Assembly (NCBI RefSeq): GCF_008017835.1
Contig: NZ_VRLT01000024.1
Coordinates: 92,467-156,466, forward strand
Origin: Mesonia sp. HuA40
GTDB taxonomy: Bacteria; Bacteroidota; Bacteroidia; Flavobacteriales; Flavobacteriaceae
Reading direction: 5' to 3'
DNA: 64,000 nt
Positions 1-6,227 of the stretch are shown here, piece after piece. The translations under genes and the position numbers were made by a program. The notes below the pieces were generated by a model. The model saw only the letters and a list, made by a program, of their open reading frames with translations, did not search any database and was not told the origin of the DNA. Every line of letters begins with the position of its first letter. Within the stretch, counting starts at the first letter, position 1.

Positions 1-60
1 AACCCAAGCACACAGCAGTTTATCCAACAAGGTTTCATCGAAGATGGTTTCATCGAATAA
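1..60 (+). CDS. C-terminal fragment of an upstream phage protein
   Basis: Only the last 19 codons and the TAA stop are in the window. They read in frame from base 1 and contain a short internal repeat (GFIEDGFIE). The next gene, a fibre-type protein, starts 12 bases later, so this is probably another tail or fibre component. The function cannot be determined from this fragment. Confidence 0.55.
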   Translation, partial: NPSTQQFIQQGFIEDGFIE

Positions 61-71
61 CACAATTTATT

Positions 72-824
72 ATGCAACAAAAAAATATTAGAGAATTTAA
101 TGGGCAGCAATATACCACACAAGAGGCTGCCGAATGGTTAAAAGAACTAGACGACAGAACAAAGTCTAACGAAAATGGTTATAATTCTGTAGGAGAGTTG
201 GTGGGTAAAGTGAAAGAAACAGAAGATAATATTGATGAAATTTCTGAGGTAAAAAGTATATCAACAAATCTGCTAAACAAAGATTTATTTGTGTTAGATG
301 AAGCGTATGACAATGTAGATGGTACTATTTTTGCATCGGCAGGACGAGGTAGAACACATAAGTTAGATTGTTTACCAGGTCAAAATTACACTTTCACAGG
401 AGGTAAAGCGGATTATTTATATGCATTATTCTGGGATTCCACAGACAACTTTCTATCCTCTGTAAATCTTTCTAGTGGAATAGATACCACTTTTACGCCT
501 ATTGCAAATGCTGCAAAAATGGCGTTTAATTTTGCTAATTCTGACGCATCAGATTATGTAGACACTTTGCAACTTAATGAAGGTGATCAGGTGCTTCCTT
601 ATGAGTCTTATAATAACTTGAGTAGAAAAATTAAGAAATCTGCCTTACCAAAATATATAGGCGGAGAAGCCTACGACCAAACCTTAAACACGACAGATAG
701 TGTTGAATTTGCTAGTGTAAGGGTTTCTGGACTAGAATTAGATTTACCTACAAGCTCATCAGGTTTAGCTGCTGGTCAAGCTTGGGTTGATACATCGGCA
801 GGAAATGTAATTAAAATTGTGTAA
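72..824 (+). CDS. Phage tail fibre / receptor-binding type protein
   Basis: A 250-residue protein. The N-terminal ~65 residues are acidic and helical, ending in a short coiled-coil-like stretch. A Gly/Ser/Asp-rich beta region follows. The C-terminus (about residues 205-250) has the pattern common at phage fibre ends: TTDSVEFASVRVSGLELDL, then LPTSSSGLAAGQAWVDTSAG. That pattern supports a virion surface fibre role. The gene sits directly before a deacetylase-fold protein and the lysis block, with a one-base gap to the next ATG. No catalytic motif is visible. The fibre assignment is by composition and context, not by a named family. Confidence 0.5.
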   Translation: MQQKNIREFNGQQYTTQEAAEWLKELDDRTKSNENGYNSVGELVGKVKETEDNIDEISEVKSISTNLLNKDLFVLDEAYDNVDGTIFASAGRGRTHKLDCLPGQNYTFTGGKADYLYALFWDSTDNFLSSVNLSSGIDTTFTPIANAAKMAFNFANSDASDYVDTLQLNEGDQVLPYESYNNLSRKIKKSALPKYIGGEAYDQTLNTTDSVEFASVRVSGLELDLPTSSSGLAAGQAWVDTSAGNVIKIV

Positions 825-825
825 A

Positions 826-2298
826 ATGAAAGTAGTATTTCTTCCAAAGAATAATGTAAGTGCTAAGGTGTGTAATTTTAAATGGGGAGCTAAAGCAGCT
901 ATAAGTCAATGTACAGATTTATATTCAACTCCTTCATCTAATGCTGCTGAAATGATAGGGTTGAAGTATAACATTAAGCCTACTTTTTTTATTCGTGTTC
1001 GTGATGCTAAACCTTTAGGGGAAAATGGTGTTGAAAGAACAGGTAGGTGTGGTTTTGGCGTTTATTTTCAAACATCGCAATGGCATAATGGCACAACGGT
1101 CGAAACTATTCCAGACTATTACAGTGCAACTTGGTCAAGTGCAGGTGCATCAGCTTTCGCAAATGTGATTGCTGGTAATTCTAAGCCTAATAGATACCCT
1201 AATCACGGTCAAGAGTTATATGATGTAAGTGGTGGGGTATATGGTTATGACTCTGTTAATCAAATTGCAGGCAGTAATAACCTAGATGAAATTAAACTTC
1301 TTGCTGAAGATTCTTCAAATGAGTTTTTTAAAAAAATCGGAAAAAACCCTTCATCTCTTAGCTATCAAAATGGAAAAAATGAATGCGCACCCTTTATGAT
1401 TGATTATTTTTTGTTTGGCAGAAATTCCAATAGTACTTCGCCAAGTGCAGATGGGCGAACAGCTTATGGTTATGATAAAAATAATAGTCAGTTTTTAGGA
1501 TTTCCAAATCAAGCTTTTTCTCGATTAGACAGGATTAATCAAGCAGCTACCACAAGGTTTTGGGATAATGGGAAAAATATAACACACGTTGAATCGCAAG
1601 TTGCTAAAGCAATTTTAGAAGGGGGTTGGTATAACGATTTTATTCATTATCATAGCGCATATAGTCAAGGTACTTTTGATACCATTGAAAATATGTATAA
1701 TGCGATTAATACGCAGATAGGCTCAGATTTAGTTTGGCGATGCAGTTATGGTGAGGCAGCAGAATATTTCTTTTTACGTGAAGCTATTGATTTAGTTGTA
1801 GCTAATGAAAAAGCAAATAAAATAAGGGTTTTTCTTAAAGTTTTAGAAACTTTTAATTTTTCTTTTGATAAAATAAACACTCCAATTAGTGTAGAAGTAG
1901 ACCTAACAGGTACCTATTTACAAGGTAAGGAAGTTAAGTGCGCTCAAGGTACGGTTTTAAAAAGTTCTGCAAATAAAGTAGTGATTACCACAAGACTTAA
2001 AAATCTTACAAATGGAGTTTATTCTTTCGTGTTAGAAGAAAGTGCAGAAGATGTATCAATTAATTTGAATGTGCCAACGGCAACAAAATCTGTAAATGGT
2101 GATATAGTAACAATCACTACTGATTTGCCTACAAAAGCGGTTTTGTTTTCAAAAAATGATGCGACTGCATATAACTATCAAGTTAATGAAAGAATTAATG
2201 AGTTTTCTACAGAACATATTTTTGACATTTCTAATTTAACAGGGGCTGTTGTAGGTTTTATCACCGCAAATGAACAATCAAATTTAATACAAATATAA
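826..2298 (+). CDS. Phage protein with polysaccharide-deacetylase-like fold
   Basis: A 490-residue protein; I chose ATG at 826 over an in-frame TTG at 817 because it directly follows the upstream stop. Residues ~20-50 (WGAKAAISQCTDLYS, then YNIKPTFFIRV) and ~270-320 (FIHYHSAYSQGTFDTIENMY, then VWRCSYGEAAEYFFLREAID) follow the layout of NodB/CE4 deacetylases: a strand, a long helix, a K-x-TFF strand and a late His-containing strand. The usual catalytic Asp pair at the first motif is not obvious (CTD in place of a DD). The C-terminal ~120 residues look like a beta-rich accessory domain. Either a tail-borne glycan-modifying enzyme or a binding protein derived from one is possible. The next gene starts two bases after the stop. 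Confidence 0.45.
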   Translation: MKVVFLPKNNVSAKVCNFKWGAKAAISQCTDLYSTPSSNAAEMIGLKYNIKPTFFIRVRDAKPLGENGVERTGRCGFGVYFQTSQWHNGTTVETIPDYYSATWSSAGASAFANVIAGNSKPNRYPNHGQELYDVSGGVYGYDSVNQIAGSNNLDEIKLLAEDSSNEFFKKIGKNPSSLSYQNGKNECAPFMIDYFLFGRNSNSTSPSADGRTAYGYDKNNSQFLGFPNQAFSRLDRINQAATTRFWDNGKNITHVESQVAKAILEGGWYNDFIHYHSAYSQGTFDTIENMYNAINTQIGSDLVWRCSYGEAAEYFFLREAIDLVVANEKANKIRVFLKVLETFNFSFDKINTPISVEVDLTGTYLQGKEVKCAQGTVLKSSANKVVITTRLKNLTNGVYSFVLEESAEDVSINLNVPTATKSVNGDIVTITTDLPTKAVLFSKNDATAYNYQVNERINEFSTEHIFDISNLTGAVVGFITANEQSNLIQI

Positions 2299-2299
2299 A

Positions 2300-2548
2300 A
2301 TGAAAACAATTCTTAAAAACATCGCTCAAGGCGGATTGCTGCACGTAATAATAGCGGCAATACTATTCGCCATTTTTGAAAAAACAGAAGATACCCACGC
2401 TATAGCTGCAATTGTAAGTCTAGGCGCAATCATCACCTACGTGATTATCAACTGGGTGAGAAACTACAGTAAAAACGGCTGGCACTACTTTCAAATGGGT
2501 GTAGGCGTTATTGCAGCAGCATTCATTATAATAAAAACTGTATTATGA
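2300..2548 (+). CDS. Small phage membrane protein, holin candidate
   Basis: An 82-residue protein with three hydrophobic segments (about residues 10-25, 33-52 and 61-80) joined by short loops. Size, membrane topology and position at the head of a lysis block with an M15 peptidase fit a holin, but no family is recognised. Its stop overlaps the next start by four bases (ATGA), indicating translational coupling with the next small membrane protein, so the pair may act together as holin and partner. Confidence 0.5.
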   Translation: MKTILKNIAQGGLLHVIIAAILFAIFEKTEDTHAIAAIVSLGAIITYVIINWVRNYSKNGWHYFQMGVGVIAAAFIIIKTVL

Positions 2549-2841
2549 AAAATTTTATCCGCGAAAGCATCGCAAAAATCAAAAAAGAACGCTGGCACTT
2601 GCACGCGTTAGTGGCCTTCTTAATTGCTTTATCAGCAAATGTGTTATTTCTATCTCCTTATAAGCCCTTTTATATGGCATTAGGAGTGGCATTCCCCGTA
2701 TTTTTTCTATCGTGGTTCTGGGAAGAATACCACAAAAAAACAAGCAAAGCAAAGTTCTCGTGGAGCGATATAGGAGTCGGTACCTTGGTAGCCTTCCTAT
2801 TCACGCTCTTATATCAATTAATAAAGCAGCACCTTTTTTAA
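2545..2841 (+). CDS. Small phage membrane protein, second holin-like gene
   Basis: A 98-residue protein with a basic N-terminus followed by three hydrophobic segments (about 20-37, 42-58 and 75-93). It overlaps the preceding small membrane-protein gene by four bases, so the two are probably co-translated. In lysis cassettes such a pair can be holin/antiholin. Alternatively one may be a superinfection-exclusion protein. There is no catalytic motif, and the functional call rests on neighbours and topology. Confidence 0.45.
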   Translation: MKNFIRESIAKIKKERWHLHALVAFLIALSANVLFLSPYKPFYMALGVAFPVFFLSWFWEEYHKKTSKAKFSWSDIGVGTLVAFLFTLLYQLIKQHLF

Positions 2842-2863
2842 GCTGCGCAAAAAACACCTAACA

Positions 2864-3247
2864 ATGAAATTCATCACAGAAAATTTAAGCGTATTGGTGC
2901 CCTACCTGGCATCTGTAGTAACCTTTTTTGGAGGTTACAAGCTTAGAAAAATTAAGTTAAAAACAAGCGAGGCAGATGCTTTGAGTAATATTCAAAAGGT
3001 ATATGACACCCTAACCGAGCAGATAAAAGACGAAGTGGCAAATTTGCGTGATGACCTTAAAGAAGTGAAAAGCGAGAATAGAGATCAGCGCAAAGCTTTA
3101 ATCTTATTGCAAGAAGATAACCGCAGTTTGCATAAGCAAATATCTAGCCTTATGAGCGAGAACAACGCCTTGAAGATGGAGTTGGCAAAATTGAGAAATG
3201 AAAACAAGCAGCTAGTAGAGCAGCTTCAAAAATACAAGCGAAAATGA
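2864..3247 (+). CDS. Membrane-anchored coiled-coil phage protein
   Basis: A 127-residue protein with one N-terminal hydrophobic segment (about residues 10-25) followed by a long, charged, heptad-rich coiled coil (about 35-125; for example SENRDQRKALILLQEDNRSL). The topology resembles inner-membrane spanin subunits of the Rz type: an anchor plus a periplasmic coiled coil. It lies between the holin-like pair and the endolysin. Because a separate one-piece spanin candidate lies downstream, this could instead serve in holin regulation. It shares ATGA with the next small ORF. Confidence 0.45.
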   Translation: MKFITENLSVLVPYLASVVTFFGGYKLRKIKLKTSEADALSNIQKVYDTLTEQIKDEVANLRDDLKEVKSENRDQRKALILLQEDNRSLHKQISSLMSENNALKMELAKLRNENKQLVEQLQKYKRK

Positions 3248-3390
3248 GTAATGAGAAAGCAATAGAAATTCTATCCGCAATGAACGCCTGGAGGCGAAAC
3301 GATAGCGATGAGCCTAAACCAATGCCGTATAGCCCGAGTGAATTTGGAGAGGCTATAGATCACGCTATAGAAAAACTACAAGAGTTATGA
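3244..3390 (+). CDS. 48-residue phage protein of unknown function
   Basis: A small ORF that overlaps both neighbours by four bases (ATGA at 3244 and ATGA at 3387), exactly the coupling used throughout this operon. That strongly suggests it is translated. It is charged and soluble, with a central Pro-rich turn (DEPKPMPYSPSEF) and a helical end. I do not recognise a family. The position is within the lysis block, just before the endolysin. Confidence 0.6.
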   Translation: MSNEKAIEILSAMNAWRRNDSDEPKPMPYSPSEFGEAIDHAIEKLQEL

Positions 3391-3797
3391 ATCTAAATCA
3401 TCAAATTACAGAAAATTTCAAGCTTAGCGAATTTGTCTTAAGCGACTTCTATAATGATGAGCAGCAGCAAAGAGTAATTAATTCCTTGACCCCTCAAATT
3501 ATTGCTAACATTCAGCAATTAGCAGAAAACTTGCAAACAATTAGAGATGAAATTAATGCGCCTATTTCAATTAATATAGCTTTTAGGCCAGTATGGTGGG
3601 AGCACTTGCAAGGGCGCAGCGGTAGGAGTCAGCACACCCTAGGCAAGGCCGCTGATATTGTTTGTTCATTGCTGCCTAGCGAGTTAAGAAAAGTGATCTT
3701 TAGACTTATTAAAGAACGTAAAATTAAGAATGGCGGTGTAGGCTCTTACAGAACCTTCACGCATTATGACATTAGAGAAACCCCAGCAAGATGGTAA
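3387..3797 (+). CDS. Phage endolysin, peptidase M15-type D-Ala metallopeptidase
   Basis: A 136-residue single-domain enzyme expected to cleave peptidoglycan peptide cross-links during host lysis. The zinc ligands of the M15A/VanY-like family are visible: His83 and Asp90 in HTLGKAADI, and His126 in THYDIR, with Asp128 nearby. The C-terminal ARW is typical of the family. There is no signal peptide, so release depends on a holin, consistent with the small membrane proteins just upstream. It overlaps both neighbours (four bases upstream, seven downstream). Cell-wall specificity cannot be told from sequence. Confidence 0.85.
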   Translation: MNLNHQITENFKLSEFVLSDFYNDEQQQRVINSLTPQIIANIQQLAENLQTIRDEINAPISINIAFRPVWWEHLQGRSGRSQHTLGKAADIVCSLLPSELRKVIFRLIKERKIKNGGVGSYRTFTHYDIRETPARW

Positions 3798-4285
3798 GAA
3801 TCATAAAAATAATACTACTTATTTTGGCCGCTGTGGTCTTAACCTCCTGCCGGAGTAAAAAAGTAGTAAGCGAAGAGCGCGAAGTAGTGAAAGTAGACAC
3901 TATCTTTCAAGAAAAAAAAGTGGTAGATACCCTTATTGTAGAAAAAGTTAAGGAGGTAACCAAGCCCGTATATTTTGAAACAAAAATACCTTGCAACGAG
4001 AACCAAAGCGGAAAAATAGGCAGCGGTGAGCATTACACAGAATACGAGATAAAAGATGGTGAGCTGTACTTGAAAACAAATATAGATAGCCTAGTAAATA
4101 GCAAAGAAGCTTACTACCGGTCAAAATTTGTAGCAGACAGTATAAGCATAAGAAAGCAATTAGAAGAAAAATACAGCTCCCAAGAACGTATAAAAGTGTA
4201 CGTTTACCCTTGGTGGGTCTGGTTACTCGGCGCAGGAATGTTAATCTTTGCCGTGCTGTGGGTCCGCTCCAAATTTTTGCCGTAA
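3791..4285 (+). CDS. Putative unimolecular spanin (u-spanin) lipoprotein
   Basis: A 164-residue protein with a lipoprotein signal (hydrophobic stretch, then LTSC with the lipidated Cys20), a ~120-residue charged periplasmic part, and a C-terminal transmembrane helix at about 141-158 (WWVWLLGAGMLIFAVLWV) followed by RSKFLP. An outer-membrane lipid anchor at one end and an inner-membrane helix at the other is the defining layout of u-spanins, such as that of phage T1, which join the two membranes in the last lysis step. It overlaps the endolysin gene. The architecture is seen directly; the function is inferred. Confidence 0.65.
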   Translation: MVRIIKIILLILAAVVLTSCRSKKVVSEEREVVKVDTIFQEKKVVDTLIVEKVKEVTKPVYFETKIPCNENQSGKIGSGEHYTEYEIKDGELYLKTNIDSLVNSKEAYYRSKFVADSISIRKQLEEKYSSQERIKVYVYPWWVWLLGAGMLIFAVLWVRSKFLP

Positions 4286-4293
4286 ATTTATAT

Positions 4294-4380
4294 ATGCTAG
4301 AAATAATCTTATATATAATCGGTTGGCTATTTGGTCTTTGGGTGTTATCTAACCTTAAAAACATTTATAAAAAATGGTAA
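4294..4380 (+). CDS. 28-residue single-span membrane micropeptide
   Basis: A short ORF with one hydrophobic helix (residues 2-19) and a Lys-rich tail. It starts eight bases after the spanin stop and overlaps the next gene by seven bases (next ATG at 4374, stop at 4378-4380). This fits the packed operon pattern and supports translation. The size and single span resemble phage lysis-accessory micropeptides, but no family is recognised and it could be a chance ORF. Confidence 0.4.
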   Translation: MLEIILYIIGWLFGLWVLSNLKNIYKKW

Positions 4381-5150
4381 TAGATATTAAAATTCCGCAA
4401 AGCTGGGATGATCTTACAGAAAGTCAATTAAGACAAATAGCATTAAACCTTGAGCAATTTCGAGAAATGCCAGAGAGCTTTCAAAAATCAGCTAAAGGCA
4501 TCAACCGCTTGTATGCAAAAATCATAAAAACCTTATTGTCAAAAAACAATTTCATAAAGCGTTATTTTGCTTTTAGGCAAATACCCCCAGCAAATTACTT
4601 AGATCATTTAAACTTTGTGCTTTTGCAAAACAACCGCCAAAAATTTCCTTCGGCTTTTTACATAGCGGCAAAAAAATACGTTGGTCCTTCACCAAGGTTA
4701 CAAAACCTAACAATCAAAGAATTTTCTTTTGCAGATGCAATGTATTATCAGTATAAAAAAACACAAAACATTCATTTTCTTAATTTATTATGCGCAACGC
4801 TTTATCGCCCGGTAGACAAGTTAGACACATCAGGCATAGACAAAAGAAAGCCTTTTAACAAGATTACCACCCAGCAAGCTGCACCAAAAATTAGCCGCCT
4901 ATTACACAGTAAAAAACTAGCAATTTTATATGCTTATGAAGGCTCTAGAAATTATATAGTAAGCCTATACCCTAGCATATTTCCAAAATCAGAAACTACA
5001 CAAGAAGAAGCTTACACGCCTTTTGGTAAACTATTACATTATAAAATAGGCTTTGACCCATATAAGATTAAAGATACAGAAATGCTTAACCTACATGATT
5101 TTTTTAGCATATATGAGAATGAATTGAAAGAACTTCAAAACCAAAAGTAA
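4374..5150 (+). CDS. Phage protein preceding tape measure, tail-assembly candidate
   Basis: A 258-residue soluble, basic, mostly helical protein with no signal peptide. The start (IPQSWDDLTESQLRQIA) reads like a compact helical domain. It lies two genes before the tape-measure region, a place often held by tail-assembly chaperones or minor tail proteins in tailed phages. The next gene starts at its TAATG junction. I do not recognise a specific family and the role is inferred from position only. Confidence 0.55.
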   Translation: MVIDIKIPQSWDDLTESQLRQIALNLEQFREMPESFQKSAKGINRLYAKIIKTLLSKNNFIKRYFAFRQIPPANYLDHLNFVLLQNNRQKFPSAFYIAAKKYVGPSPRLQNLTIKEFSFADAMYYQYKKTQNIHFLNLLCATLYRPVDKLDTSGIDKRKPFNKITTQQAAPKISRLLHSKKLAILYAYEGSRNYIVSLYPSIFPKSETTQEEAYTPFGKLLHYKIGFDPYKIKDTEMLNLHDFFSIYENELKELQNQK

Positions 5151-5653
5151 TGAGACCTACGCACAAACCTATTATAGACTACCTAGAAAATCTAAACAAG
5201 CAGTTGGTAGATTTTCAAGAAGACTCTTTCTTTAGAGTAGACCTAGATGAGCTTTTTGGTGCCTTTCGCTCGGGTATTAGCTTACCTTGTATGACCGTAG
5301 AATCACCAGAGGCAGATGCAGCAAATAGCACAGTAAGCGCATCAGCAATTGCTCGTCATCCCGCTTTTACAATTTTACAAGCCCCACAAAATGGTAATTT
5401 TGCAGAGCAAAACACAATGTTAGATCAATGCGAACAAATAGGCCTAAAGATTATAGCAAGAATGCGCCTAGATGCCAGTAACCCAGAAACTATAATATAT
5501 AACAAGTTTAAAGCCAATAGCGTGAAATATGTAAAGGTAGGTCCTATTTTTAATGAGCAACTTTACGGCTACCGCTTTAGCTTTACTTTAGAAGATAATG
5601 AGCCACTTAAAGTAGATGCAGCAGATTGGCTAGACTTACAAACTACCTGCTAA
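5150..5653 (+). CDS. Phage structural or assembly protein, unknown family
   Basis: A 167-residue soluble protein sharing one base with the upstream stop (TAATG). It contains a central segment SASAIARHPAFTILQAPQNG and ends in a beta-rich half (residues ~120-167), a profile seen in tail-terminator-like proteins but not diagnostic. An intrinsic terminator follows immediately, so it is the last gene of the upstream transcription segment. No function is assigned. Confidence 0.5.
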   Translation: MRPTHKPIIDYLENLNKQLVDFQEDSFFRVDLDELFGAFRSGISLPCMTVESPEADAANSTVSASAIARHPAFTILQAPQNGNFAEQNTMLDQCEQIGLKIIARMRLDASNPETIIYNKFKANSVKYVKVGPIFNEQLYGYRFSFTLEDNEPLKVDAADWLDLQTTC

Positions 5654-5655
5654 AT

Positions 5656-5680
5656 AAGCCCCGTTTACACGGGGTTTTTT
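5656..5680 (+). terminator. Intrinsic terminator inside the phage late operon
   Basis: A GCCCCGT / ACGGGG hairpin with a four-base loop is followed by a run of six T, ending two bases before the ATG of the next gene at 5682. It separates the lysis/assembly genes from the tape-measure genes. It could be partially read through or antiterminated; read-through cannot be judged from sequence. Confidence 0.8.
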
Positions 5681-5681
5681 A

Positions 5682-6227
5682 ATGTCCTTTTTTTACACCC
5701 CTACTCTTGCCAAATTGCTTAAAAATAGCAGAATGGCCAGAAATCCAGAACAGCAAAAAATATACAATAAAGAACGCTACATTGGTCGTAAAGCGGCAAA
5801 AATGGCGCAAGACTATGTGTTGCAGCTGCTCAAGCAGCAATTACACATTCGCAATCAAGGTGACCCCAAAAAAAATATAAAACCCATTCTAGAAGCCACA
5901 AAAGTGCGTGCAAAAATGGGTAACTATCGCTTATTGGGTTTAAATTTCACTTCTTCAAAAATTGGTTTTATTCTGCATTACGGCCACGTTGGTACAAGGG
6001 GCGCTTCAACCGTAATTTTAGAGGCACAGCGCTACCATAAAAACGCTACCCAAAGAAAGGCTACCCAAGTAGACCTGCCAGCAAAAGAATTCTACAATAA
6101 TATTTATGCAAAATCTGGTGCATTAGACTATCTCGTGAAAGCACTCGCAGAAACCAGAATAGATGCTATTAAAGCAACTGTAAATAGTCTAGTAGTACAA
6201 CTTAACACTCAAGAAAATGGCAGTTAA
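5682..6227 (+). CDS. Phage tail-region protein upstream of tape measure
   Basis: A 181-residue basic protein starting directly after a terminator T-run and overlapping the tape-measure gene by eleven bases. Residues ~15-50 are strongly basic and helical (RMARNPEQQKIYNKERYIGR). The middle part (FILHYGHVGTRGASTVILE) is a beta hairpin that resembles HK97-gp10-like or minor-tail proteins only loosely. No family is firmly recognised. Position suggests head-tail connection or tail assembly. Confidence 0.5.
   Translation: MSFFYTPTLAKLLKNSRMARNPEQQKIYNKERYIGRKAAKMAQDYVLQLLKQQLHIRNQGDPKKNIKPILEATKVRAKMGNYRLLGLNFTSSKIGFILHYGHVGTRGASTVILEAQRYHKNATQRKATQVDLPAKEFYNNIYAKSGALDYLVKALAETRIDAIKATVNSLVVQLNTQENGS

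Noticed and set aside
1..2298. Possible diversity-generating retroelement with variable phage fibre
   Set aside because: No reverse transcriptase, template repeat or variable-repeat pair with adenine-biased differences is visible in the window; the fibre genes alone do not support it.
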